Below are positions 33,142-43,238 of a stretch of 64,000 nucleotides of DNA, one piece after another. This stretch comes from JBFWUM01 sp050247255 (GTDB taxonomy: Bacteria > Acidobacteriota > Vicinamibacteria > Vicinamibacterales > UBA2999), in contig JBFWUM010000006.1 of assembly GCA_050247255.1 (NCBI GenBank), positions 43,985-107,984 on the forward strand. Direction: 5' to 3'. The notes below the pieces were generated by a model. The model made no database searches. It worked only from the letters and a program-made list of their open reading frames with translations, and was not told the DNA's origin. Numbering within the stretch: position 1 is the stretch's first letter; every line of letters begins with the position of its first letter. A program made the translations under genes and the position numbers.

Positions 33142-33777
33142 TCAGGGTGCGAGGCGGTCGCGCGTCCAGGTGCCGTCGGCGTTGCGGCGGTAGCGCAGGC
33201 GGTCGTGCAGGCGGCTTTCGCGCCCCTGCCAGAACTCGATCTCGTCGGGCATCACGCGGCAGCCGCCCCAGAAGGGGGGGCGGGGCACGTCGCCGCCAGG
33301 GTGGCGGGCCTGCGCCTGGGCGAACAGCGCGTTGAGCGCTTCGCGGTGCGCAATCGGATCGCTTTGCGGCGACACGCTCGCCGCGAGGCGGCTGTCGGCT
33401 GGACGCGACGCGAAGTAGGCGTCGGACTGCTCGGCGCTCACCCGCTCCACCCTGCCGACGACCCGCACCTGCCGGTTGACCGACGGCCAGTAGAACACCA
33501 GGCTGGCCCGCGGGTTCTCGGCGAGCTCGCGTCCCTTGCGGCTCTCGTAGTTCGTGTAAAAGACGAAGCCGCCCTCGTCCACGCCCTTGAGCAGCACCAC
33601 GCGCGCGGACGGGAGCCCGTCCGTCGTCGCGGTCGCCAGCGTCATCGCCGTCGGATCGGTCTCGACCTCGCGCGCCTGCGCCATCCAGACGGCAAACTGC
33701 CGCAGCGGATCGGCGTCGGCATGCTGCTCGTCCAGGGGTTGTCCCTGGTAGTCGCGGCGGATGTCGGCCAAAGACAT
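33142..33777 (-). CDS. pdxH: Pyridoxamine 5'-phosphate oxidase
   Basis: A 211-residue FMN enzyme that oxidises pyridoxine/pyridoxamine 5'-phosphate to PLP. Family strings: [10 protein letters not shown] near the start, [59 protein letters not shown] and the C-terminal [23 protein letters not shown]. The length is normal. Several PLP enzymes are in the window (speA, thrC, an aminotransferase) but none adjacent. A heptamer array separates it from clpA downstream-wise on the same strand. Confidence 0.95.
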   Translation of the reverse strand: [211 protein letters not shown]

Positions 33778-33780
33778 AGA

Positions 33781-33820
33781 TGGTAGATGGTCGTCGGTAG
33801 ATGGTAGTAACGACGAACTA

Positions 33821-33840
<20 letters not shown>
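33781..33840. repeat. Heptamer inverted array (TGGTAGA/AACTACC)
   Basis: Four units of type TGGTAGA/TGGTCGT, then from 33809 units of the complementary type AACTACT/AACTACC, all in 7-base register. It begins 3 bases upstream of the pdxH start codon and includes the clpA stop codon (33821) and its last five codons. Confidence 0.9.
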
Positions 33841-36056
<2,216 letters not shown>

Positions 36057-36064
<8 letters not shown>

Positions 36065-36380
36065 GCGCTTCGGGTTCAATGGTCACGAGCAGCGGAAACT
36101 CATGGTCCTCGGCCGCCTGCCGTGCCGCCTTCATCTTGGTTTCGGCGATGTCATGGGTAAAGACGCCGGCAATGCCGAGCCCGGTGCGGTGCACGTTCAT
36201 CATGATGGCAAACGCCTCGCCGCGCGGCTTGTGGAAGATCGACTCCAGCACCCAGACGACGAAGTCCTGCGTCGTGTAGTCGTCGTTGTGCAGCAGCACC
36301 CGCCACATCCGCGGCGGCTGCACCCGCTGGCCGGTCCGCTCCTCGATGAGCGTGGATTCATGCTGTGACGGATCGGGCAA
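36057..36380 (-). CDS. clpS: ClpS adaptor (N-recognin)
   Basis: A 107-residue adaptor that hands proteins with destabilising N-terminal residues to ClpA. The core WRVLLHNDDYTTQDFVVWVLESIF, then GIAGVFTHDIAETKM, contains the Asn-Asp pair that clamps the substrate amino group and the Met/hydrophobic pocket. The first 25 residues form the flexible tail. It sits between aat and clpA on the same strand, so transferase, adaptor and unfoldase of the Leu/N-degron pathway are encoded together. A tandem heptamer array precedes it. Confidence 0.95.
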
Positions 36381-36386
36381 CGTGTG

Positions 36387-36449
36387 ACCTTTAACCTTTG
36401 ACCTTTAACCTTTAACCTTCTACCTTTGACCTTCTACCTTTGACCTTTG
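36387..36449. repeat. Heptamer direct array (ACCTTTA/ACCTTTG)
   Basis: Nine consecutive 7-base units, all in one orientation (ACCTTTA, ACCTTTG or ACCTTCT), with no inverted half. On the coding strand of the neighbours it reads as AAGGT-rich repeats. It fills the gap between the aat stop (36452) and the clpS start (36380), ending 6 bases upstream of the clpS start codon. Confidence 0.93.
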
Positions 36450-36451
36450 AC

Positions 36452-37171
36452 CTATTTTACGTCCCCCTCCACCCGCCACGGGGCGGCGACTGGAGGCTGA
36501 CGGACGAGCCGCTGGATGCGCGCCATGAAGTCGCGGCGTGGGATATCGCGCGCCCCGAGCGAGGCGAGGTGCGACGTCGACATCTGGCAGTCGATCAGCT
36601 CGAAGCCCCACTGCCCGAGCTGCCGCACGAGGTGGACCAGCGCCACCTTGGAGGCGTCGCTGACGCGGCTGAACATCGACTCGCCGAAGAACATCCGGCC
36701 GATCGCGACGCCGTAGAGGCCGCCGGCCAGCGCACCGTCCTGCCAGACCTCGATCGAATGGGCGGCGCCGCGCGCGGCGAGCGCTGAGTACGCCGCCGTC
36801 ATCTCCCCGGTGATCCAGGTGCCCTGCTGGTCGCCGCGGGGCGCGGCGCAACCGGCCATGACCGCCTCGAACGCGGTATCGGCGGTGACCCGGAAGCGGC
36901 CCGACGCGAGGACGCGGCGCAGCGAGCGCGACACGCGGAGCTCATCGACGAACAGCACCATGCGCGGGTCCGGCGTCCACCACAGGATCGGGTCGTCTTC
37001 ATTGAACCAGGGGAAGATGCCGCGCGAGTAGGCGTCGATGAGCCGCGCCGGAGACAGGTCGGCGCCGGCCGCCAGCAATCCGTTCGGCTCCACCAGCGCG
37101 CGCTCCACGGGCGGAAAGGGATCATCACCCTCCAGCCACGGAATGGTCACCGCTCCGTTACCATCGTCCAT
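36452..37171 (-). CDS. aat: Leucyl/phenylalanyl-tRNA-protein transferase
   Basis: A 239-residue enzyme that attaches Leu or Phe to proteins with N-terminal Arg or Lys, making them ClpS substrates. Family strings: GLLAAGADLSPARLIDAYSRGIFPWF, PILWWTPDPRMVL, GTWITGEMTAAYSAL, HSIEVWQDGALAGGLYGVAIGRMFFGESMFS and LIDCQMSTSHLASLGA. The length is normal. The ATG at 37171 leaves only two bases to the divergent gluQ start; a GTG at 37150 (before TIPWLEGDDPFPP) is a credible alternative. First gene of aat-clpS-clpA. Confidence 0.95.
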   Translation of the reverse strand: MDDGNGAVTIPWLEGDDPFPPVERALVEPNGLLAAGADLSPARLIDAYSRGIFPWFNEDDPILWWTPDPRMVLFVDELRVSRSLRRVLASGRFRVTADTAFEAVMAGCAAPRGDQQGTWITGEMTAAYSALAARGAAHSIEVWQDGALAGGLYGVAIGRMFFGESMFSRVSDASKVALVHLVRQLGQWGFELIDCQMSTSHLASLGARDIPRRDFMARIQRLVRQPPVAAPWRVEGDVK

Positions 37172-37173
37172 GC

Positions 37174-37920
37174 ATGCCGCCCGTCACGCGCTTCGCCCCG
37201 TCGCCGACAGGGTACCTGCACCTGGGGCACGTCGTGAACGCCATCTACGTGTGGGGGATTGCCGCCGCCCGCGGCGCCGACGTGCTGCTCCGCATCGAGG
37301 ACCACGACCGCATCCGCTGCCGGCCTGAGTTCGAGCGCGCCATCCTCGACGACCTGGCGTGGCTCGGGTTCACGCCGCCCGACCCGCCGCTGACCCGCCA
37401 GAGCGATCGCGGCGCCGTCTACCAGGCCGCGCTCGACCGCCTGCGGCACACGCATCATGTGTACGTGTGCGACTGCTCACGACGCCAGCTCGAGGACGGA
37501 CGTTACCCGGGCCGGTGCCGCGCGCGCGGGCTGGCCGACGGACCGGGGTGCGGCCTTCGCGTGCAGATGCCCGACAGCGAGGCGAGCGGGGATCTGCTGA
37601 TCCGCGATCGCGACGGCAACTGGACCTACCAGTTTGCGGTGACCGTCGACGACATGGATCAGGGGGTGACGCTGGTGATCCGTGGCGACGACCTCGAATC
37701 GTCGACGCCGCGGCAGGTCACCCTGGCGGCCATGCTCGGCCGCGCCACGCCTCCCGAGTTCATCCATCACCCGCTCATCCGCAAGCCTGACGGCGAGAAG
37801 CTGAGCAAGGCAAGCGGCGACAGCGGCATACGGGAGTGGCGCGCCCGGGGCGCGTCGCCGGCCGAGGTCATCGCCCTGGCGGCGGTGTCAGTGGGACTCA
37901 GCGGGTGGCCGACGCCTTGA
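37174..37920 (+). CDS. gluQ: Glutamyl-Q tRNA(Asp) synthetase
   Basis: A 248-residue GluRS paralogue that attaches glutamate to queuosine in tRNA(Asp). It has the HIGH-type motif SPTGYLHLGH, the catalytic RIEDHDRIRCRPEF region, a zinc site (CDCSR and later YPGRC), and the KMSKS-type KLSKASGD. It lacks the anticodon-binding domain, as expected from the length. It is transcribed away from aat with two bases between start codons, and its 3' end overlaps a small convergent gene by 23 bases. Confidence 0.93.
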   Translation: MPPVTRFAPSPTGYLHLGHVVNAIYVWGIAAARGADVLLRIEDHDRIRCRPEFERAILDDLAWLGFTPPDPPLTRQSDRGAVYQAALDRLRHTHHVYVCDCSRRQLEDGRYPGRCRARGLADGPGCGLRVQMPDSEASGDLLIRDRDGNWTYQFAVTVDDMDQGVTLVIRGDDLESSTPRQVTLAAMLGRATPPEFIHHPLIRKPDGEKLSKASGDSGIREWRARGASPAEVIALAAVSVGLSGWPTP

Positions 37921-38155
37921 CGTATTCCCCGGTCGCCGTGCGCGCCAGGTAACCCTCGCGGGTCAGCGTATCCAGGACCCACTGCGCCGCCGGGGCATCG
38001 AGCCCGAGCAGGATTCGCGCCTGCTCGGGCGTCACGCGCATGCAGGGCATTTCGGCGAACTCGCCGCGCACGCGGCTGACCGTCGAGTGCCAGACCGGAT
38101 CCGGCAGACGGTCGGTGCTTCGCTCATGCCAGGGCTGCAAGGCTGCGGTGGTCAC
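37898..38155 (-). CDS. Small winged-helix-like protein
   Basis: An 85-residue protein. The C-terminal 45 residues (RVTPEQARILLGLDAPAAQWVLDTLTREGYLARTATGEYVKA) look like a winged-helix domain with a wing at TATGEYV, so it may bind DNA. The N-terminal 35 residues are unstructured. It has no known family. It overlaps the end of gluQ on the opposite strand and lies 3 bases after the BON lipoprotein gene on its own strand, so may share its transcript. Confidence 0.6.
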   Translation of the reverse strand: MTTAALQPWHERSTDRLPDPVWHSTVSRVRGEFAEMPCMRVTPEQARILLGLDAPAAQWVLDTLTREGYLARTATGEYVKASATR

Positions 38156-38158
38156 CTG

Positions 38159-39016
38159 TTACTCGACCCTCACGCGATCCACCACCTGCACAACGCCTTC
38201 CGTTTCGCGCGCGATGGCCAGCGCGCGGTCGCGGGCGGCCGGCGACGGCAGCACACCCTCCAGCAGCACGACCCCGTCCGTCGTCGAGACATCGAGCGCG
38301 CCAGCCTTCACGTCGCGGTCGAGGAAGTACTTCGCCTGAATCTTCGTCGTGATCGTCGCATCGTCGAGCTGCTGGCCGGGCGAGGTGCGGTCGGGCAGGT
38401 TGGCGCCCAGCGAGGAGTCCACGGTCAGCGAGTCCTCGACGCGCGACACCCCCTCGGTCGAGCGTGCGAGCGTCAGCGCCTCCGCCCGCTCCGCCTCGCT
38501 CGCCACCTCGCCGCGCAGCGTGACCACCCCGGCGCGCGTGTCGACGTCGATGCGCCGGCCCTTCACCTGGTCATCGAGAAAGAACTTCGACTGGATCGTC
38601 CCGGTGATGCGGGCATCGTCGACGACGGCGCCGGCGGTGCCGATGACGTCGCCGCCCGGGGACTCGGTGGGCAGGCCGATGGTGAGCTCGTCGTTGAGGC
38701 GCGCGACGCCGTCCGTGTTGCGGGCGGTCTGCACCGCCTGCGTGTGCGCGTTCTCGTCGGGCACCCGCCCGCGCAAGGTCACCACGCCATCATCGGCGGT
38801 CACCGAGACATCGCGGCCGCGGATGTCATCGTCGGCAAAGAACTGTGCCTGGATCTTGGTGGCGAGCCACGCGTCGGCGAGGCGGTCGCCGGCCGCGGCC
38901 GCGGTTTCGCGCGCTTCCTCGCGCGCAGCCCGGGTATTGAGGTCATCGGCGCGGTTGCACGCCACGCCGAGCAGAAGTACGGCCGCCACCGGCACGAGCA
39001 GCTGAGGTGCGTGCAT
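38159..39016 (-). CDS. Lipoprotein with three BON domains
   Basis: A 285-residue envelope protein. The lipobox LGVAC puts the lipidated Cys at about residue 17. Three BON domains follow, each with a conserved pattern: ATKIQAQFFADDDI...VTLRGRVPDEN, TGTIQSKFFLDDQV...VTLRGEVASEA and TTKIQAKYFLDRDV...VLLEGVLPSPA. BON domains bind phospholipid and protect the envelope under osmotic stress (as in OsmY). The ATG at 39016 starts the signal peptide; the longer frame is rejected. It is divergent from the TPR-protease gene. Confidence 0.88.
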   Translation of the reverse strand: MHAPQLLVPVAAVLLLGVACNRADDLNTRAAREEARETAAAAGDRLADAWLATKIQAQFFADDDIRGRDVSVTADDGVVTLRGRVPDENAHTQAVQTARNTDGVARLNDELTIGLPTESPGGDVIGTAGAVVDDARITGTIQSKFFLDDQVKGRRIDVDTRAGVVTLRGEVASEAERAEALTLARSTEGVSRVEDSLTVDSSLGANLPDRTSPGQQLDDATITTKIQAKYFLDRDVKAGALDVSTTDGVVLLEGVLPSPAARDRALAIARETEGVVQVVDRVRVE

Positions 39017-39142
39017 GGAAATCCTCCGCCCAGATCGGCTGCAAATCGAATTCCTCCGCTGGCAGGGGATCCGTTCTTGCTGGGCCGAAACGTACACGCA
39101 TTGAACGTGGCGCACGCGGACACGGAACCGCCTGCGCCCGAC

Positions 39143-39189
39143 GGTCGCGGCCTCCCGTCTTCAAGGCCAAACAGCCGGGAGCCGCGACC
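39143..39189. promoter_or_regulatory. Inverted repeat in the leader of the TPR-protease gene
   Basis: Arm 39143-39157 (GGTCGCGGCCTCCCG) pairs with 39176-39189 apart from one extra base, with an 18-base loop, ending 24 bases before the ATG at 39213. It could be an mRNA hairpin or operator; no T-run follows, so a terminator is less likely. Confidence 0.5.
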
Positions 39190-39212
39190 ATCCTTTGCCT
39201 TACCATTGGCAG

Positions 39213-40307
39213 ATGAGGTTTCTGGCGGCCGCCGTCCTGCTCGTGGCCAGTGTGTCGGTCGCTGCCCAGGGTGGACCGGCCACGCGGGCGGCAGCGGCGG
39301 CAAGGGCCGGATGGGATGCGGTGCGCGACGGACGCAACCAGGACGCGGCCCGTCTGTTTGCCGATGCCGTGGCGCTCGAGCCGCGCGACGCGACGCATCA
39401 CCTTGGCGTCGGGCTGTCGGCGTACCTGCTCGGCCGTTCCTCGGATGCGCGCGAATCGCTGCGCACGGCGCTCGACCTGGCGCCCACCCTGACGCCGGCG
39501 TCGCTGGTCCTCGCCGAGATCCTGTATCGCGAGAGCAATATCGACGAGGCGCTGCGCGTGCTGGAACAGGCGCAGCGGTACGCCCCGCAGGATGCGTCGG
39601 TGGCGGCGCGGCTGGAGACGCTGCGCGCCGAAACCACCCAGCAGCGGGACTTCTTCCAGTCGCAAGGGTCTCACTTCACGGTGCTCTTCGAAGGTCCTGC
39701 AGACGAGGCGATCGCGCTGCGCGCGCTGGAGATCCTGGAAGAGGCGTATTTCCGGGTCGGCACCGCGCTCTACACGTTTCCCGAGCGGCCGATTACCGTG
39801 GTGCTCTCCACCGAGCAGCAGTTCCGCGACGTCACCCGCTCGCCGGAGTGGGCGGCGGCGGCGTACGACGGCCGCATTCGCGTGCCGATGCGTGGTGCGC
39901 TCGAACGCGATGCCGAATTGCAGCGCGTGCTGACCCACGAGTTCACCCACGCGCTGGTGCAGCGGATTGCCCCGCGCGGCGTGCCGACCTGGCTCAACGA
40001 AGGGATCGCCGTGATGTTCGAGCCGTCTGGGCGCGAATGGGCCGAGGCGACACTCTCCAACACCCGCGGCCGCATCCCGCTGCCGCGGCTCGCCAACGGG
40101 TTTGGCTCGCTCAGTGGCCTCGAGGCGCGCGTCGCCTACGCCCAGAGCGCCGATGCCGTGCGCCAGCTCTTCGACCTGGCCGGCCCGGCCGCGGTCGTCG
40201 CCATGCTGCAGGACCTGGCCGCCGGGCGCCCGCTCGCCGAAAGCTTCGAGGAGCGGATGTTGCTCCCCTTCGAGCGGTTCGCCGAGGGTGTCGCGCCCGC
40301 CAACTGA
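39213..40307 (+). CDS. TPR-containing peptidase MA-like metalloprotease
   Basis: A 364-residue exported protein with a signal peptide (VLLVASVSVAAQ). Residues about 25-130 are TPR-like helix pairs (GWDAVRDGRNQDAARLFADAVALEPRD; ILYRESNIDEALRVLEQAQRYAP). The C-terminal half is a gluzincin-like domain: the zinc motif LTHEFTHALV, then GVPTWLNEGIAVMFE with the third ligand. Such proteins are periplasmic; the substrate is unknown. The ATG at 39213 begins the leader. A terminator-like hairpin follows the stop. Confidence 0.85.
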   Translation: MRFLAAAVLLVASVSVAAQGGPATRAAAAARAGWDAVRDGRNQDAARLFADAVALEPRDATHHLGVGLSAYLLGRSSDARESLRTALDLAPTLTPASLVLAEILYRESNIDEALRVLEQAQRYAPQDASVAARLETLRAETTQQRDFFQSQGSHFTVLFEGPADEAIALRALEILEEAYFRVGTALYTFPERPITVVLSTEQQFRDVTRSPEWAAAAYDGRIRVPMRGALERDAELQRVLTHEFTHALVQRIAPRGVPTWLNEGIAVMFEPSGREWAEATLSNTRGRIPLPRLANGFGSLSGLEARVAYAQSADAVRQLFDLAGPAAVVAMLQDLAAGRPLAESFEERMLLPFERFAEGVAPAN

Positions 40308-40332
40308 CCTGTTCTGGGATAGAATCTAGCGC

Positions 40333-40355
40333 GGCCGACGTCAGGTCGGCCTTTT
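40333..40355 (+). terminator. Hairpin with T-run
   Basis: GGCCGAC (40333-40339), a 5-base loop, GTCGGCC (40345-40351), then TTTT. It is typical of an intrinsic terminator after the metalloprotease gene, and also lies in the leader of the RRM gene, 12 bases before its TTG start, so attenuation is possible. Confidence 0.7.
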
Positions 40356-40367
40356 ACCGAGGGAAAC

Positions 40368-41042
40368 TTGGCAGTCCGTCTGTTCATCGGGAACCTGCCG
40401 TACGGCGCCACGGAGGCAGATCTCCGTGCTCATTTCGCGCCGGTCGCGGACCCATCACATGTTGTCATGCCGGTCGATCGGGAAACCGGGCGCCCGCGCG
40501 GGTTCGCATTCGTCGAGTTCGTCGATCGCGAAAAAGCTGAAGAGGTCATCAAGCGCTTCGACGCGCAGCCCTTCCAGGGACGCAACCTGGCGGTGAGCGA
40601 GGCGCGCGCGCGCGAGGACCGTCCACCCGGGCCGCGCCCCGGCGGCTTCGGCCCGCGCCCCGGCGGCCCCGGCGGCTTCGGCGGCCCGCGTCCGGGCGGC
40701 GGCTTCGGCGGCCCGCGCCCCGGCGGCGGGTTCGGCGGCCCGCGTCCCGGTGGCGGCGGCTTCGGCGGGCCGGCGGGACCCGGCGGCCGTGACCGCTCGG
40801 CGAACTTCGGCCCCCCTGCCCCGCCCAAGCGCCTGCGCTCGGCCAAGAAGTCGCAGCAGGAGCACAAGCCGCGCGGGCCGATCAAGGAACGCTCGGGCGG
40901 ACGGATCTATGCCGTCGATGATCTGGATGACGATTCGGAACTGACCGACGTCGACAACTTCGCCACCTCACAGCCCGACGACGACAAGGGCGGCGACGAC
41001 AAGGTCAGCGACGACAAAGTCAGCGACGGCGACCAGGACTAG
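40368..41042 (+). CDS. RRM-type RNA-binding protein with Gly-rich linker
   Basis: A 224-residue protein. The single RRM (residues 3-80) has RNP2 LFIGNL and RNP1 RGFAFVEF. A Gly/Pro/Phe/Arg-rich segment of about 70 residues follows, built of GGFGGPRPG-like repeats, then a basic patch and a very acidic tail with repeated DDKVSD. Similar bacterial RRM proteins are cold- or stress-induced RNA chaperones, usually shorter. The start is TTG at 40368, directly before the RRM and after GAGGGAAAC. The end overlaps the convergent gene by 4 bases. Confidence 0.88.
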   Translation: MAVRLFIGNLPYGATEADLRAHFAPVADPSHVVMPVDRETGRPRGFAFVEFVDREKAEEVIKRFDAQPFQGRNLAVSEARAREDRPPGPRPGGFGPRPGGPGGFGGPRPGGGFGGPRPGGGFGGPRPGGGGFGGPAGPGGRDRSANFGPPAPPKRLRSAKKSQQEHKPRGPIKERSGGRIYAVDDLDDDSELTDVDNFATSQPDDDKGGDDKVSDDKVSDGDQD

Positions 41043-41803
41043 TCGACGTTCCGATAGTCGAACCAGTCGATCGCGAAGTCGACCTCGACCTTCCTGATAA
41101 ACAGCAGGGCCCGGCCTTCCCCCTTCAACCGGAGGGAGGTCGGCAGCCAGGTGCCATCGGCCACCGGCTCGCGCACGAGCGACGCCGTGGTCCCCTTGCC
41201 CAACCGCGCGATCAGGCCGAAGCCGACCGAGAGCGAGTCCCCGGCGACCGCCTCGACACGGGCGACCTCGCGCGCCGCCTCGTCGATCCAGATCGTGCCC
41301 GAAAAGGCGCGCGCGATCTTCCCCTCGCGCGACTCGGGCCGCGCTCCGGGCCGCGGCGTGAACGTCACGGTGATCATCGGCCGGCCGCCGACAACCTCTC
41401 GGCCGCTGAGTTCGAACTGCAGCGCCTCGACGACGTCGGCATACCCTGACCGGCCGCGGCTGCCCGGCCGATCGCGTGGCTCGACTTCGCGGCGCCGCAC
41501 TTCGGGGTTCTCCACCGGCACGCCGTCGCGCTCGATGACGCGGCGGGTCAGGAAGCGGCCGTCCGCACTCGGGACCACGTCGACGACGCGCGACCCGTCC
41601 GTGCCGATGCGGCCGAACGGGTTCATGTGGAAGTCGGTGCGCCGCTCTTTGTAGGCGAAGGTGTACTGCCGGCGCTGCGCGCTGAGCAGGTTGTCGCGCA
41701 CGTCCGCGAGGAACACCTGTTCGTCGGGCAGCGGCTGCTGCGCGGGCACACCTCCCTGGGCCAGCAGCAGCGCGCAGGCGGCGAGGAATGCGGCGCCGCG
41801 CAC
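41039..41803 (-). CDS. Unknown exported protein, LolA-like pattern
   Basis: A 254-residue protein with a signal peptide (residues 1-21, ending VPAQQ). The mature part has alternating strands (TFAYKERRTDF, MITVTFTPRPG, FSGTIWIDEAAREVARVEAVA, SLVREPVADGTWLPTSLRLKGEGRALLF), resembling the outer-membrane lipoprotein-sorting (LolA/LolB) fold seen in many acidobacterial hypothetical proteins. The start is GTG at 41803 and overlaps the aminotransferase stop by one base, so it is translationally linked to that gene. Confidence 0.65.
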   Translation of the reverse strand: MRGAAFLAACALLLAQGGVPAQQPLPDEQVFLADVRDNLLSAQRRQYTFAYKERRTDFHMNPFGRIGTDGSRVVDVVPSADGRFLTRRVIERDGVPVENPEVRRREVEPRDRPGSRGRSGYADVVEALQFELSGREVVGGRPMITVTFTPRPGARPESREGKIARAFSGTIWIDEAAREVARVEAVAGDSLSVGFGLIARLGKGTTASLVREPVADGTWLPTSLRLKGEGRALLFIRKVEVDFAIDWFDYRNVD

Positions 41804-43005
41804 TACGCGGCCCTCAACCGCTCGGCTGCGCGCTCGAGCGTGTCGTCGCGCTTGGCGAAGCAGAAGCGGAGCACCGGCCCTGGATCGTCACCCTGCAGGA
41901 ACGCCGACGTCGGAATGGCTGCCACGCCGTGTTCCCGGATCAGTCGCAGCGCAAACGCATCATCCCGCTCCGTGCTAATGGCCGAGTAGTCGAGCATCTG
42001 GAAGTAGGTGCCGCGGCACGGCAGCGGCCGAAACCGTGATCCGGCCATCAGCGACAGGAAGTGGTCGCGCTTCCGCTGGTAGAAGGGGGCCAACGAGCCG
42101 CAGAGCGGATCGCGCGCGACGACTTCCGCGTACGCGTGCTGAACGGGAGTGCTCACGCTGAATGTGACGAACTGGTGCACGCGTTGGACTTCCGCCAGCA
42201 GCGGCTCCGGCGCGGCGATGTAGCCGACCTTCCAGCCGGTGGTGTGATAGGTCTTGCCGAACGAGCTGATCACCACCGCTCGCTCGGCGAGCTGCGGCGA
42301 GCGGGCGATGCTTTCGTGACGCCCGCCGTCGAAGACGATGTGCTCGTATACCTCGTCCGATACCAGCGTCGCGTCGGTCTGCCCCAGAATCCATTCGAGC
42401 TGGCGGATGTCGTCGGCCGACAACACCATGCCGCTCGGGTTGTGCGGCGAGTTGATCAGGACGATCCGGGTGCGCGGCGAGAGCGCGGCGCGGACCGCGT
42501 CCCAGTCGATGCGATAGTCCGGCGGCCGCAGCGTGACGAACCTCGGCAGACCGCCGCTCAACTGGATGGCCGGGAGGTACGAGTCGTAGGCCGGCTGGAG
42601 GACGACCACCTCATCGCCCGGGTGCACGAGCGCCGTCAGCGTGCTGAACAGCGCCTCGGTCGCGCCCGCGGTGACCAGGATCTCGGTCGCCGGATCGTAG
42701 CGGCGGCCGTACAGGCGCTCGATCTTCACCGCCAGCGCCTCGCGCAGCGCCGGCACGCCGGGCATGGGCGCGTACTGGTTGTAGCCGGCGCGCATGTGCC
42801 GCGCGACCGTCTCGATCAGCGCCGGGTCGCAGTCGAAGTCGGGAAACCCCTGCGACAGGTTGATGGCCCCGTGCTCCTCGGCAAGCCGCGACATGACGGT
42901 AAAGATGCTGGTTCCCGTCGAGGGCAGCTTCGAGCGCACCGCCGGCCGCGTTACCGACACCTGTTGATTGTAGGGGGAACCCGTGGAAACGATCACGCCA
43001 GCCAT
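41803..43005 (-). CDS. Class I aminotransferase, methionine aminotransferase-like
   Basis: A 400-residue fold-type I PLP enzyme. ISLSQGFPDF-type start (INLSQGFPDFDCDP), NQYAPMPGVPALREAL, VTAGATEALFSTL, INSPHNPSGMVL and the PLP-lysine motif SSFGKTYHTTGWKVGY are present. The sequence runs closest to the YbdL/kynurenine aminotransferase group, which uses methionine or other bulky amino acids with 2-oxo acids. The ATG at 43005 overlaps the upstream small gene by 13 bases. The first 25 residues are non-conserved. Confidence 0.88.
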   Translation of the reverse strand: MAGVIVSTGSPYNQQVSVTRPAVRSKLPSTGTSIFTVMSRLAEEHGAINLSQGFPDFDCDPALIETVARHMRAGYNQYAPMPGVPALREALAVKIERLYGRRYDPATEILVTAGATEALFSTLTALVHPGDEVVVLQPAYDSYLPAIQLSGGLPRFVTLRPPDYRIDWDAVRAALSPRTRIVLINSPHNPSGMVLSADDIRQLEWILGQTDATLVSDEVYEHIVFDGGRHESIARSPQLAERAVVISSFGKTYHTTGWKVGYIAAPEPLLAEVQRVHQFVTFSVSTPVQHAYAEVVARDPLCGSLAPFYQRKRDHFLSLMAGSRFRPLPCRGTYFQMLDYSAISTERDDAFALRLIREHGVAAIPTSAFLQGDDPGPVLRFCFAKRDDTLERAAERLRAA

Positions 43006-43238
43006 TGATGGGGTTTCAGCGAGATCAGGGGGTACTTGCGCCGCAACTCGACGACCCGGTCGGCGTAGCCGGCCTTGGGGATTTCCTTCCGCACCAGGCG
43101 GTCCCGCAGGCGCCGGATTTCGAAGCGATACAGGTCGCTGACGTACTCGTGCACCAGTTCCGGCGGCGTCTCGGGCCGCGGCTGGACACCGTGGCGCCAC
43201 AGGAAGTCGAGCACGTCCTGCCGGTAGCGGTAGATCAT
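42993..43238 (-). CDS. Small conserved helical protein
   Basis: An 81-residue helical protein (MIYRYRQDVLDFLWRHG, HEYVSDLYRFEIRRLRDRLV, YADRVVELRRKYPLI). I cannot name it; similar short proteins with an RKYP-L motif occur in Acidobacteriota. The ATG at 43238 overlaps the stop of the flavin disulfide reductase gene (ATGA), and its own end overlaps the aminotransferase start. The three therefore form a tightly coupled unit. Confidence 0.6.
   Translation of the reverse strand: MIYRYRQDVLDFLWRHGVQPRPETPPELVHEYVSDLYRFEIRRLRDRLVRKEIPKAGYADRVVELRRKYPLISLKPHQWLA

Noticed and set aside
40640..40790. Tandem DNA repeat of the same class as the intergenic arrays
   Set aside because: It encodes GGFGGPRPG repeats in the RRM protein in frame, with no 7-base period; it is protein low complexity.
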